Assembly (NCBI GenBank): GCA_934434555.1
Contig: CAKRZX010000018.1
Span: forward strand, 1-50,207
Source of the DNA: an uncultured Clostridia bacterium
Lineage (GTDB): Bacteria > Bacillota > Clostridia > Christensenellales > QALW01
DNA: 50,207 nucleotides
Direction of reading: 5' to 3'
Part shown: piece by piece, positions 33,200-41,910 of the stretch
Position numbering within the stretch: the first letter of the stretch is position 1
Layout of the letters: the number at the start of each line of letters is the position of its first letter
Position numbers and translations under genes: made by a program
The notes under the pieces: generated by a model
Databases searched by the model: none
What the model saw: the letters and a program-made list of their open reading frames with translations, nothing else
What the model was told of the DNA's origin: nothing

Positions 33200-33736
33200 A
33201 TGAACAAAAAAGCAGAAATAATGGACCGTGACGCAGTGAACAGAGCGCTTACGCGAATCGCTCACGAAATAACCGAAAAGAACAAGGGAACGGACGGCAT
33301 AGTTATAGTGGGAATCAAGCGCCGCGGAGTTTCGCTGGCGAAAATCATAAACGAAAAAATCGCTTCTTTTGAGGGAAAACCCTGTGAGTACGGTGAACTT
33401 GACATTACTTTTTACCGTGACGACCTGTCAAAGGCGAATCAGGACCCCGAGATACACGGCGGAACGCAGAAAATAGACGTAAACGGCAGGAAGATTGTTA
33501 TCGTTGACGATGTTATTTATACCGGCAGAACCGTCCGTGCGGCGATTGACTGTCTTATAGATATGGGCAGACCCAGGTGCATTCAACTTGCGGTGCTTGT
33601 TGACCGCGGACACCGCGAACTGCCTATCCGTGCGGATTTTATAGGAAAAAATGTGCCTACAAGTCTTAATGAGGTAATCAAGGTCTGCACCGATGAATTT
33701 GACGGCGAACAGTGCGTTGTCCTGTACGAAAAATAA
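33200..33736 (+). CDS. pyrR: Bifunctional pyrimidine regulator / uracil phosphoribosyltransferase PyrR
   Basis: 178 residues from the ATG at 33200, GGAGG eight bases before. It has the phosphoribosyltransferase fold with PRPP loop IVIVDDVIYTGRTVRAA (about 99-115), plus the PyrR-typical GIKRRGVSLAKII and ELDITFYRDDLS. PyrR binds pyr operon mRNA in response to UMP/UTP and can convert uracil to UMP. The pyr genes it would regulate are not in this window, so here it acts in trans. A weak hairpin around the stop may end its transcript. Confidence 0.96.
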   Translation: MNKKAEIMDRDAVNRALTRIAHEITEKNKGTDGIVIVGIKRRGVSLAKIINEKIASFEGKPCEYGELDITFYRDDLSKANQDPEIHGGTQKIDVNGRKIVIVDDVIYTGRTVRAAIDCLIDMGRPRCIQLAVLVDRGHRELPIRADFIGKNVPTSLNEVIKVCTDEFDGEQCVVLYEK

Positions 33737-33749
33737 GGCCTTTTTTCGG

Positions 33750-33778
33750 TTGACATATGTCGAACTTTGTCGTATAAT
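33750..33778 (+). promoter_or_regulatory. Perfect consensus promoter of the lipid kinase gene
   Basis: TTGACA (33750-33755), 17 bp, TATAAT (33773-33778), 14 bases after the pyrR stop. Start near 33785, about 35 bases before the ATG. Confidence 0.9.
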
Positions 33779-33818
33779 TGCGTTGTGTGTTAAAAATTTT
33801 TATAGTAACGGTGAGAGA

Positions 33819-34664
33819 ATGAAGAAATGGCACGTTTATTTTAATCCCATTTCCGGCAACGGCACTGGGGAGAAAGAAACCGAAAAACTCAATGATATCA
33901 TAAAGGAAGATAAGGTATTTATTGACCTTACGAAAAGCGATATGAATAACCTCTTTGCACAGGTTGGCGAAGAGGATAATATTGTTATATCCGGCGGTGA
34001 CGGTACGCTTAACAGGCTTATAAACGAAACCGACATCAGTACGCGCAAAAACGACATCTACTATTTTGCCTGCGGAAGCGGTAACGATTTTCTGCGTGAC
34101 GTTAAGAGCGACAGCCCGCTTGTAAAGATAAACGAATATCTTGTTGATTTGCCTACCGTTACGGTAAAGGGCAAAACATACCGTTTCCTTAACGGAATCG
34201 GCTACGGTATTGACGGTTACTGCTGCGAAAAAGGCGATGAACTGCGCCTTAAACCGGGCAAAAAGGTCAACTACACTTCCATTGCAATCAAGGGTCTTTT
34301 GTTCTTTTATAAACCCAAAAATGCCCGCATAACGGTTGACGGGCAAACATATACTTACAAAAAAGTCTGGCTTGCGCCTACCATGAACGGCAGGTACTAC
34401 GGCGGCGGAATGAACTGCGCCCCCGAACAGGACAGGCTTAATAAAGACCGCACCGTATCAACTGTTATTATGTACGGTTCGGGAAAATTAAAAACGCTTA
34501 TGGTGTTCCCGACGATTTTTAAGGGGGAACACGTTGGGCATACTGAAATGGTAGAGGTGCATACCGGGCACGAAATCAAGGTTGAGTTTGACGCGCCCTG
34601 TGCATTGCAGATAGACGGAGAAACTATACTCGGCGTTACCGAATACAGCGTATCTGCAAAGTAA
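33819..34664 (+). CDS. Diacylglycerol kinase-family lipid kinase
   Basis: 282 residues from the ATG at 33819 (GGTGAG upstream); the frame is open further upstream but overlaps pyrR and the promoter. N-terminal catalytic domain: FNPISGNGTGEKETEKL with the nucleotide loop, VISGGDGTLNRLINE with GGDGT at 59-63, and a GSGNDFLRD segment; the C-terminal beta domain ends EFDAPCALQIDGE, typical of the DagK/YegS group (PF00781). It likely phosphorylates diacylglycerol or a related lipid for membrane lipid recycling. The exact lipid cannot be told. A strong terminator follows. Confidence 0.92.
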   Translation: MKKWHVYFNPISGNGTGEKETEKLNDIIKEDKVFIDLTKSDMNNLFAQVGEEDNIVISGGDGTLNRLINETDISTRKNDIYYFACGSGNDFLRDVKSDSPLVKINEYLVDLPTVTVKGKTYRFLNGIGYGIDGYCCEKGDELRLKPGKKVNYTSIAIKGLLFFYKPKNARITVDGQTYTYKKVWLAPTMNGRYYGGGMNCAPEQDRLNKDRTVSTVIMYGSGKLKTLMVFPTIFKGEHVGHTEMVEVHTGHEIKVEFDAPCALQIDGETILGVTEYSVSAK

Positions 34665-34670
34665 TTTTCA

Positions 34671-34700
34671 AGCCCCGGTGTTTTTACATCGGGGCTTTTT
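34671..34700 (+). terminator. Terminator after the lipid kinase gene
   Basis: AGCCCCGGTGT pairs with ACATCGGGGCT (one G/T or G/A imperfection), then five T. No clear promoter lies between it and the ABC transporter gene starting at 34727. Confidence 0.92.
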
Positions 34701-34726
34701 GCACCCTTTTTTCTGAAAGGACTTTT

Positions 34727-36517
34727 ATGAAGAAATATACAAAATCATCACTTATAGCGCACTTTTTAAGGGGCAGTCTGCACTTTTTTGTAATCAGCAC
34801 CCTTTCGGCGTTTATAGTTATTCTGCTTGAAATGTTCATTCCGCAGATAGTCCGCTTTACGGTGGATTCGGTAATCGGCACGGAAGAACCTACGGGCATA
34901 TTTGCGGGGCTTGAAACATCGGTTCTTATCAAACACGTTTGGCTGATACCCACACTTGTGGCGTTCCTTGCAGTGCTTGTGGCACTGTTCAGGTATATGC
35001 ACCGTTATTATAACGTAAAGGGTTCGGAAGGTCTTGTAAAGACCATGCGTGACGAACTTTTTGCCGTACTGCAACGTTTGCCTTTTGCGTGGCATATGAA
35101 GAATCAGACGGGCGATATAATACAGCGGTGTACTTCCGATGTGGAGCGCGTTACGGAATTCGTTTCGGAGCAACTTGTTTCAATTGTCAGAATTGTTATC
35201 TTAATTATCATCGGACTTGTGTTTATGTTCTCAATGAACTTCAAACTTTCGCTTATCGCGCTTGTGGCAATCCCGATTATCCTTTTGTACTCCGTGTTTT
35301 TCCACGGCAAGATTTCATCGCACTTTAAGGAATGTGACGAAACCGAGGGCGTGCTGTCGTCGGTTGCACAGGAAAACCTTACCGGTGTGCGCGTTGTTAG
35401 GGCATTCGGAAGAGAAAAAACCGAAATAGACCGTTTCGGCGCGGTAAACAACAAGTTTGCGGCGCAGTGGGTACGGCTTATCAGGTTTATGTCGATGTTT
35501 TGGAGCGCGGGCGACCTTATAAGCGGCATTCAGGTAATGCTTGTGCTTATTTTAGGTTCGGTGCTCTGTGTTAAAGGCGAACTTACCGCGGGCGAATTTA
35601 TCGCGTTCATTTCCTATAATTCAATGACAATCTGGCCCGTAAGGTATCTGGGTAGAGTTGTTTCCGAAATGAGCAAAACCGGCGTTTCGGTTGACAGGAT
35701 AATGTACATTATAAATTCCGAACCCGAAACGGACAGGGACACTGCGGGCGAACCCGATATTTCGGGCGACATAGAGTACAGGAATGTTTCATTTGCCTAT
35801 GACGACGGAACCGAGGTGCTTAACGACATTTCGTTTATCGTTAAAAAAGGCACAACGGTTGGAATAATCGGCGCAACGGGTTCAGGAAAATCAACCCTTG
35901 TGCATTTGCTTAACAGGCTTTATGAACTTAAAGAGGGAAGCATAACGATAAACGGAACGGATATCCGTGATATAAAGATGCGGTATCTGCGCGAAAATAT
36001 CGGTATGGTTTTACAGGAGCCGTTCCTGTTTTCGGGTACGATTCGCGAAAATATAGCGTCGGCTGACGAAAATGCCACCGATGAAGAAATCCGTGCCGCG
36101 GCGGACATCGCCGAGGTTGACGGAGCAATAAGCGAATTTCCGTCAGGCTACAACACGGTTGTGGGCGAACGGGGCGTTACGCTTTCGGGCGGACAAAAAC
36201 AGCGCGTTGCAATAGCGCGTATGCTTATGCAGCACGCACCCATTATGGTTTTTGACGATTCTCTTTCCGCCGTTGACGCGGAAACCGACGCAAAAATCAG
36301 GGGCAAACTTGATTCGCGCCTGAAAGACTCCACGGTGTTTATAATTTCGCACCGCGTTACCACCGTCATGCACGCCGACAATATCATCGTGCTTGAAAAA
36401 GGCAGAATAGCCGAATCGGGCAATCACGAATCGCTTACGGCGAGAAACGGAATTTACAAAAAAATATATGATTTACAGATGACTGTTCCCGAGGAGGTGA
36501 ACACAGATGGAGAATAA
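34727..36517 (+). CDS. ABC exporter half, degenerate-site subunit
   Basis: 596 residues: type IV exporter membrane domain with six helices (about 1-320) and C-terminal ATPase. Walker A GATGSGKST (about 381-389), signature LSGGQKQR (about 486), Walker B IMVFDDSLSAVD (about 506-517). The residue after the Walker B Asp is Asp instead of the catalytic Glu, which marks this as the non-catalytic nucleotide site partner of a heterodimer such as TM287 of Thermotoga. The neighbour gene overlaps by 11 bases and encodes the other half. Substrate unknown; such pairs export drugs, lipids or peptides. AAAGGA precedes the ATG. Confidence 0.95.
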   Translation: MKKYTKSSLIAHFLRGSLHFFVISTLSAFIVILLEMFIPQIVRFTVDSVIGTEEPTGIFAGLETSVLIKHVWLIPTLVAFLAVLVALFRYMHRYYNVKGSEGLVKTMRDELFAVLQRLPFAWHMKNQTGDIIQRCTSDVERVTEFVSEQLVSIVRIVILIIIGLVFMFSMNFKLSLIALVAIPIILLYSVFFHGKISSHFKECDETEGVLSSVAQENLTGVRVVRAFGREKTEIDRFGAVNNKFAAQWVRLIRFMSMFWSAGDLISGIQVMLVLILGSVLCVKGELTAGEFIAFISYNSMTIWPVRYLGRVVSEMSKTGVSVDRIMYIINSEPETDRDTAGEPDISGDIEYRNVSFAYDDGTEVLNDISFIVKKGTTVGIIGATGSGKSTLVHLLNRLYELKEGSITINGTDIRDIKMRYLRENIGMVLQEPFLFSGTIRENIASADENATDEEIRAAADIAEVDGAISEFPSGYNTVVGERGVTLSGGQKQRVAIARMLMQHAPIMVFDDSLSAVDAETDAKIRGKLDSRLKDSTVFIISHRVTTVMHADNIIVLEKGRIAESGNHESLTARNGIYKKIYDLQMTVPEEVNTDGE

Positions 36518-38321
36518 TAAGGACTATGTTAAACTCCCGTATTTCGGGCTTAATAAACTTGCACCGTATTTGAAACCCTATGCCGGCGCAATGACGGCAA
36601 TGGCACTTTTCGGGGTGATAACAAGTGTTATTGACACGATTTTTCCCCTGTTTCAGCAATACGCGATAAACAACTTTATCGGCGGTGAAACTTTGAGCGG
36701 ACTGTTTTCGTTTACACTGGCGTACTTTTTGCTTTTGCTCTTTCAGGTTATAGGAAACTATATTTCCTGCTACCAGGCGGGCAGAATCGAAATGTTTGTG
36801 GGCAGAGATATGAAAAAAGCAAGTTTTGACCACTTGCAGACACTTTCGTTTTCGTATTTTAACCGCAACAGCGTGGGATATCTTCACGCAAGGGTAATGA
36901 GCGATACTTCAAGGATAGGAAGTCTTGTTTCTTGGAGTTTTATGGACGGCGTATGGCACACGTCCTACATTGTGGGCGCCGCGGCGGTTATGCTTGTAAA
37001 AAACTGGCGGCTTGCGCTTATAGTTTTGACAATAGTTCCGCTGCTTGCGCTTTCGGTTTCGTATTTTCAAAAGAAACTTGTTGAACTTAACAGGAAAATC
37101 CGCGAAATTAATTCGCGAATAACCGGCAAGTTCAACGAGGGCATAACCGGCGCAAAAACCGTTAAGACCCTTGTTATGGAAGAAAAAACGGACAGAGATT
37201 TTGTAAATGTAAGCGAAGAAATGCGCAAAACATCGCTTCACGCGGCGCATTACAGAAGTTTGTTTGTTTCCATAACGTCCTTTGCGGGCTGGTTCGCACT
37301 TGCACTTGTTCTGTGGCGCGGGGGAAAACTCACACAGGAAAAACTTATAGAACTGGGCACGCTTTCGGTATTTATGACCTATGCCATAAATATGATGGAG
37401 CCTATACAGTGGATTGTAAAAGCCATAAGCGATTTAATTACCGTACAGGTAAACGTTGAACGCTTTACACGGCTTATGGAAACCGAATCCGATGTTGCCG
37501 ACACGCCCGAAGTTAAAGAAAAATACGGCGATACATTCAATCCCAAACGCGAAAATTGGGAAGAGTTGCAGGGCGAAGTTGAGTTCAGGGACGTTTCGTT
37601 CAAATATCCCGACGGCGAAGAATACGTGCTTGAACACTTCAATCTTAAAGTGCCCAAAGGCACAAATGTAGCGATAGTGGGGGAAACGGGCGCAGGAAAA
37701 TCAACGCTTGTAAACCTTGTCTGCCGGTTCTTTGAACCCACAAGCGGACAGATTCTTATTGACGGACGGGACGCACGTGAACGCTCGCAACTGTGGCTGC
37801 ACTCAAATATCGGTTATGTGCTGCAAACACCGCATCTGTTTTCGGGCACGGTAAAGGAAAATCTGCTTTACGGCAGACCCGACGCAACCGACGAGGAAAT
37901 CCGCAAAGCGGTTGAAAGCGTTTCGGCAGCGGATATTGTGGAGCGTATGGATAAAGGCTATGACAGCGATGTGGGTGAGGGGGGAGATTTGCTTTCAACG
38001 GGCGAAAAACAGTTGCTTTCCTTTGCCCGCGCGATTCTTGCTAACCCGAAAATTTTTGTGCTTGATGAGGCAACAAGTTCGGTTGACACCGTTACCGAAA
38101 AGAAAATTCAGGACGCTATTGCCGAACTTATGAAAGGACGAACAAGTTTTGTTATTGCCCACAGGCTTTCCACAATACGTCAGGCAGATGTTATCCTGGT
38201 TGTGGATAACGGCAAAATAGTCGAGCGCGGCACGCATATTGAACTTTTGAAAAAGCACGGAAGATACTATAATCTTTACACAAAACAGTATCAGAAAGAG
38301 GTTATAGACCAAACAGAATAA
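36507..38321 (+). CDS. ABC exporter half, catalytic-site subunit
   Basis: 604 residues, same architecture as its neighbour, with a GAGGAGG ribosome binding site inside the end of that gene. Walker A GETGAGKST (about 390), Walker B IFVLDEATSSVD with intact Glu (about 515-526). Its own signature is changed to LSTGEKQ. In the head-to-tail dimer the functional site is thus formed by this Walker A/B and the intact LSGGQ of the partner, while the other site is degenerate on both sides, exactly as known for TM287/288-type heterodimers. The transported substrate cannot be inferred. Confidence 0.95.
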   Translation: MENNKDYVKLPYFGLNKLAPYLKPYAGAMTAMALFGVITSVIDTIFPLFQQYAINNFIGGETLSGLFSFTLAYFLLLLFQVIGNYISCYQAGRIEMFVGRDMKKASFDHLQTLSFSYFNRNSVGYLHARVMSDTSRIGSLVSWSFMDGVWHTSYIVGAAAVMLVKNWRLALIVLTIVPLLALSVSYFQKKLVELNRKIREINSRITGKFNEGITGAKTVKTLVMEEKTDRDFVNVSEEMRKTSLHAAHYRSLFVSITSFAGWFALALVLWRGGKLTQEKLIELGTLSVFMTYAINMMEPIQWIVKAISDLITVQVNVERFTRLMETESDVADTPEVKEKYGDTFNPKRENWEELQGEVEFRDVSFKYPDGEEYVLEHFNLKVPKGTNVAIVGETGAGKSTLVNLVCRFFEPTSGQILIDGRDARERSQLWLHSNIGYVLQTPHLFSGTVKENLLYGRPDATDEEIRKAVESVSAADIVERMDKGYDSDVGEGGDLLSTGEKQLLSFARAILANPKIFVLDEATSSVDTVTEKKIQDAIAELMKGRTSFVIAHRLSTIRQADVILVVDNGKIVERGTHIELLKKHGRYYNLYTKQYQKEVIDQTE

Positions 38322-38327
38322 TTTTTA

Positions 38328-38347
38328 AGGCGCGGAAGTTCCGCGCC
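38328..38347. terminator. Palindrome between convergent genes, likely terminator
   Basis: AGGCGCGGAA/TTCCGCGCCT is a perfect 10-bp palindromic stem touching the stop codon of the minus-strand gene. T runs on both sides are short (ATTTTTAA on the minus-direction side), so strength is uncertain. Confidence 0.65.
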
Positions 38348-38640
38348 TACTGTTTTATTGCTTTTTCAAGTTTTGTTTCAAGCACATATTTGTCTTTAAT
38401 CACCTTATAGTCAGCCATATGCGGGGCGGACAGGTGGGCAATCTGGTACTTTTCGTCCGTCCACTCTTCCACAAGCAAAAGCGTATCCTTATCAAGGGCG
38501 TCAAGAAAATAATTGTACCTTACGCAGCCCTCTTCACCGTTTATTTTGTCATATATTCCCGAAGAATACATATCCTCTAAAAAGGCACTGCGCATATCCG
38601 GTTTTAATTTGAATGTAACAAGCAACTGTAAATGATTCAT
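38347..38640 (-). CDS. ABM-domain (antibiotic biosynthesis monooxygenase/YgiN-like) protein
   Basis: 97 residues, a single dimeric ferredoxin-like alpha+beta domain. The ABM pattern is seen: LLVTFKLKPDMRSAFLEDM at the start, EGCVRYNYFLDALDKDTLLLVEEWTD in the middle, HLSAPHM, ending after one more helix. Relatives include YgiN quinol monooxygenase and heme-degrading or AI-2 processing (LsrG) enzymes; the active-site set does not allow a choice. GGGAG precedes the ATG on the minus strand. Single-gene unit between the ABC exporter and the DMT transporter. Confidence 0.88.
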   Translation of the reverse strand: MNHLQLLVTFKLKPDMRSAFLEDMYSSGIYDKINGEEGCVRYNYFLDALDKDTLLLVEEWTDEKYQIAHLSAPHMADYKVIKDKYVLETKLEKAIKQ

Positions 38641-38703
38641 ATAATCGCTCCCTTCATTCTTATTTTAGCACATTCCCAAAAAAATATCAACGGTAAAATT
38701 CCG

Positions 38704-38732
38704 TTGCACGCAAAATAAAACTGTGATACAAT
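38704..38732 (+). promoter_or_regulatory. Promoter of the DMT transporter gene
   Basis: TTGCAC (38704-38709), 17 bp, TACAAT (38727-38732), followed by CGGAGG and ATG at 38755. Confidence 0.7.
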
Positions 38733-38754
38733 TATCTTATGTTTCGGAGGCAAA

Positions 38755-39627
38755 ATGGTCAATAAAAAAACACAGGGAATTTTATATATAATTATTGCCG
38801 CATTCGGATTTTCGGGAATGTCGCTGTTTGTAAAGCTTTCGGGTGATTTGCCCGCGTTTCAGAAAGCGTTTTTCAGAAACTTTGTTGCGCTTATCTACAT
38901 AGCGGTAATGATGATAAAAGACAGGATTCCCTTAAAAACAAAAAAAGAGAATATCCCCGCGCTTTTGGGCAGAAGCATTGCGGGAACGTTGGGATTACTG
39001 TGCAATTTCTATGCACTGGGACATCTGAACCTTTCCGACGCAAATATGCTTAACAAACTTTCGCCCTTTTTTGCAATTCTGTTTTCGGTTATTATTTTAG
39101 GCGAAAAGCCGAACATTGTGCAGATTGCGGGTGTTGCGGTTGCGTTTTTGGGAAGCGTGTTCATTATAAAGCCTGGCTTTGAAAATGCGCCCCTTATTCC
39201 TGCGCTTGCGGGCGCGCTTGGCGGACTTGGTGCGGGGCTTGCGTACACTTTCGTTCGGAAGTTAGGTGCAAACGGCGAAAACAGCAAGCGAATAATATTT
39301 TATTTTTCGGCGTTTTCCTGTCTGCTCTGTCTGCCGTTTTTCGTGTTTAATTTCGCGCCGATGACGTTTTTACAGACGCTGTATCTTGTTTTAGCCGGAA
39401 CTTTTGCCTGTATCGGTCAGTTGGGAATAACAAAAGCGTACGTTTGCGCGCCGGCAAAAGAGATATCCGTTTACGATTATACACAGGTGGTTTTTGCCGC
39501 GATTCTCGGTTTCTTTGTATTCGGCGATGTTCCCGATTATTTAAGCATTATAGGCTATGTTCTCATCTGCGGTGCGGGAATAGTGATGTTTTTTTACAAC
39601 AACGGTAAATTCAAAAAAGCAAAATAA
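38755..39627 (+). CDS. DMT-superfamily (EamA) transporter
   Basis: 290 residues with ten predicted hydrophobic helices in two repeats of five (EamA x2). The first repeat includes SLFVKLSGDLPAFQKAFFRN and the second the AYTFVRKLGANGENSKR half; the start MVNKKTQGILYIIIAAFGFSG and end GAGIVMFFYNN are typical of drug/metabolite transporters of the RhaT/YdcZ group. The substrate is unknown. Single-gene unit with its own promoter and terminator. Confidence 0.93.
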   Translation: MVNKKTQGILYIIIAAFGFSGMSLFVKLSGDLPAFQKAFFRNFVALIYIAVMMIKDRIPLKTKKENIPALLGRSIAGTLGLLCNFYALGHLNLSDANMLNKLSPFFAILFSVIILGEKPNIVQIAGVAVAFLGSVFIIKPGFENAPLIPALAGALGGLGAGLAYTFVRKLGANGENSKRIIFYFSAFSCLLCLPFFVFNFAPMTFLQTLYLVLAGTFACIGQLGITKAYVCAPAKEISVYDYTQVVFAAILGFFVFGDVPDYLSIIGYVLICGAGIVMFFYNNGKFKKAK

Positions 39628-39632
39628 ATGTT

Positions 39633-39658
39633 TCTGCCGTATTTGCGGCAGATTTTTT
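39633..39658 (+). terminator. Terminator after the DMT transporter gene
   Basis: TCTGCCG (39633-39639) pairs with CGGCAGA (39646-39652), loop of six bases, then six T. Confidence 0.93.
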
Positions 39659-39698
39659 GTTTTAGCAAAAATTATCTGTTCATAAAGTGCAAATATTC

Positions 39699-39727
39699 TT
39701 GTGCAAAATAAAAAAACGTGCTATAAT
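39699..39727 (+). promoter_or_regulatory. Promoter of the two-component/protease operon
   Basis: TTGTGC (39699-39704), 17 bp, TATAAT (39722-39727), start near 39734 and ATG at 39782. No terminator until after the protease gene. Confidence 0.75.
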
Positions 39728-39781
39728 AGCGCTATAAATGATGATATTAGTCTAAAATTCTTATTTCGGGAGGAATCAATT

Positions 39782-40471
39782 ATGCAAAACAAGACAAAAA
39801 TACTCGTTATTGACGATGACGCTCACATTTCCGAACTCGTAAAACTCTATCTTGAAAAAGAGGGTTACGATGTTTACACCGCCGCTGACGGAGAAGAGGG
39901 CGTGAACAAATTCAAGGCTGTTCAACCCAAGATTGTTATTCTTGACATTATGCTTCCCGTTAAAGACGGTATGCAGGTATGCAACGAAATCCGCCGTATC
40001 GACAATACTCCCATTATTATGCTTTCGGCAAAGGGCGAAGTGTTCGACAAGGTACTTTGCCTTGAACTCGGCGCTGACGACTATATGGTTAAACCTTTTG
40101 AGCCCAAGGAACTTATTGCCCGTATAAAGGCAGTGCTCCGCCGCACGGTACAGAGGGAAGAACCCGAACAAAACGTTGAATATAAGGACCTTGTTATAAA
40201 CATAACCGATTACACCGTTACTTACAAGGGACAGCGCGTTGAAATGCCGCCCAAGGAAATCGAACTGCTTTATTACCTTGCTTCCCACCCCAAAAAGGTG
40301 TTTACAAGGGAACAGCTTCTTGAACAGGTATGGGGCTTTGAGTACTTCGGCGATTCCCGTACGGTAGACGTTCATATCAAACGTATCCGCGAAAAAGTTT
40401 GCGGAAACGAAGAATGGTCAATCAAAACCGTTTGGGGTATCGGTTATAAATTTGAGGTAAATGCCGAATGA
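39782..40471 (+). CDS. OmpR/PhoB-family response regulator
   Basis: 229 residues from the ATG at 39782 (GGGAGG upstream). Receiver domain with acidic DDD at 11-13, phosphorylation site Asp55 in VILDIMLPVKDGM, Thr/Ser switch in IIMLSAKG, Lys in YMVKPFEPKEL; then the winged-helix DNA-binding domain (PPKEIELLYYLASHPKKVFTRE ... GDSRTVDVHIKRIREK). It is overlapped by the sensor kinase gene (ATGA) and followed by an HtrA-like protease, an order that suggests a cell-envelope stress system comparable to CssRS-HtrA, though this is inference from context. Confidence 0.96.
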   Translation: MQNKTKILVIDDDAHISELVKLYLEKEGYDVYTAADGEEGVNKFKAVQPKIVILDIMLPVKDGMQVCNEIRRIDNTPIIMLSAKGEVFDKVLCLELGADDYMVKPFEPKELIARIKAVLRRTVQREEPEQNVEYKDLVINITDYTVTYKGQRVEMPPKEIELLYYLASHPKKVFTREQLLEQVWGFEYFGDSRTVDVHIKRIREKVCGNEEWSIKTVWGIGYKFEVNAE

Positions 40472-41910
40472 AATTTCACTCACTGAGAGCAAAACTTATC
40501 GGAATATATATGATAGTGTTTATGCTTTTTGTGGGCGTGGTAGGAGTTACGCTTACCGTATCGTACAAACATAATCTTACAAAAATGCGCGAGGACGCCG
40601 TTGTTGAATGTGCCAAGGAGATTGCCCGCATGTATTCTGTGGGCGAACTCCAAAGCGTTGACATTGAAAGCGGAAACACCGTCCCCGTGCTTAATACTAC
40701 CGCCAAGGATTTCGACGCCGTAATTCAGGTAGCCAATACCGAAACCAGATACATAAATTACGAACTCAACCGCAGCGGCAAAGTAAGTTCGGGCAGGTTT
40801 ATTCCAACGGAAATGCGTGATGCGGTACGCAACGAGAATATCTATATAAAATCCAACTATTTTAACGAGGAAATCGGCGAAACGGTTTCTACAATCGCTT
40901 ACCCTATACGCAGGGTAAACGAATCGCAAAGCGCTGACCCGTGGGCGATAATAGTTGTACATTCAAGCCTTACAAGCGTAAACAAGACGTTTGAAAAAAT
41001 TCTTTCGTCGCTTTGGATACCCGCGGTTGCGGTAACGGTAACAGGCTGCCTTGTGTTCCTGACCCTTACCTGCGGAATAACAGCAAGGATTGACGCAATA
41101 AATTCCGCAACAAAGGAAATTGCCAAGGGTAAATTCGATACACGGCTGAATTTTTCAAGCAGGGACGAGATAACCGAACTTGCCCAAGGGTTCAACAAAA
41201 TGGCGGAATCACTGAAAATAAGCGACGCGTCGAAGCGTGATTTCGTTTCAAACGCCGCCCACGAACTGCGTTCGCCAATGACGTCCATAAACGGCTTTGT
41301 TGAGGGTATGCTTGACGGCACTATTCCCAAGGAAAAATACACGGAGTATCTGACCATTGTTTCAAGTGAAGTCAAGCGGCTTACGAAACTTGTAAACAAT
41401 ATGCTTGATTTAAGCAGAATCGAATCGGGCAGAGAAACGCTGACTTTTACCGAGTTTGACATAACCGAACTTATCCGACGCGTGATAATCCGGTTCGGGC
41501 AGAAGATTGACAGCAAGGGGATTGTTCCCGAAATCAATATGCCGGAAACGAAAGTCAGGGTAATTGCTGACCCGGATAAAATCGAGCGCATTTTGCAGAA
41601 TCTTATAGATAACGCAATCAAGTTTACGCCCGCAGGCAAAAGGCTGATTATTTCCTGTACGCCGAAAGACAAAAAGGTGTATGTTTCCGTTAAAGACGAG
41701 GGTGCGGGTATTTCAAAAGAGGACCTTAAATTTATATGGGACCGCTTTTACACCGTGGATAAGGCGCATACGGGGCATAAGAGCGGCACGGGGCTGGGGC
41801 TTGCGATAGTAAAAAGCATTATCGAACAGCACGGTCAGGAAATATCCGTTTCAAGCGAACAGGGTGCGGGCACGGAATTTGTATTTACTCTTGAATATGC
41901 AGGTGAATGA
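40468..41910 (+). CDS. Membrane sensor histidine kinase
   Basis: 480 residues. Membrane helix at about 13-33, extracellular sensor domain about 34-168, second helix about 170-195, HAMP (RIDAINSATKEIAKGKFDTRL), HisKA with phospho-acceptor His265 in AHELRSPMTS, N box QNLIDNAIKFTPAG, G1 VKDEGAGIS, and G2 GTGLGLAIVKS. It phosphorylates the response regulator encoded upstream. The outer domain contains no motif I recognise, so the signal is unknown. It overlaps both neighbours by 4 bases; a single transcript with the protease is likely. Confidence 0.96.
   Translation: MKFHSLRAKLIGIYMIVFMLFVGVVGVTLTVSYKHNLTKMREDAVVECAKEIARMYSVGELQSVDIESGNTVPVLNTTAKDFDAVIQVANTETRYINYELNRSGKVSSGRFIPTEMRDAVRNENIYIKSNYFNEEIGETVSTIAYPIRRVNESQSADPWAIIVVHSSLTSVNKTFEKILSSLWIPAVAVTVTGCLVFLTLTCGITARIDAINSATKEIAKGKFDTRLNFSSRDEITELAQGFNKMAESLKISDASKRDFVSNAAHELRSPMTSINGFVEGMLDGTIPKEKYTEYLTIVSSEVKRLTKLVNNMLDLSRIESGRETLTFTEFDITELIRRVIIRFGQKIDSKGIVPEINMPETKVRVIADPDKIERILQNLIDNAIKFTPAGKRLIISCTPKDKKVYVSVKDEGAGISKEDLKFIWDRFYTVDKAHTGHKSGTGLGLAIVKSIIEQHGQEISVSSEQGAGTEFVFTLEYAGE

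Noticed and set aside
40899..41672. Minus-strand frame of 257 residues opposite the histidine kinase
   Set aside because: Ser/Ile-rich antisense of a gene with complete kinase motifs.
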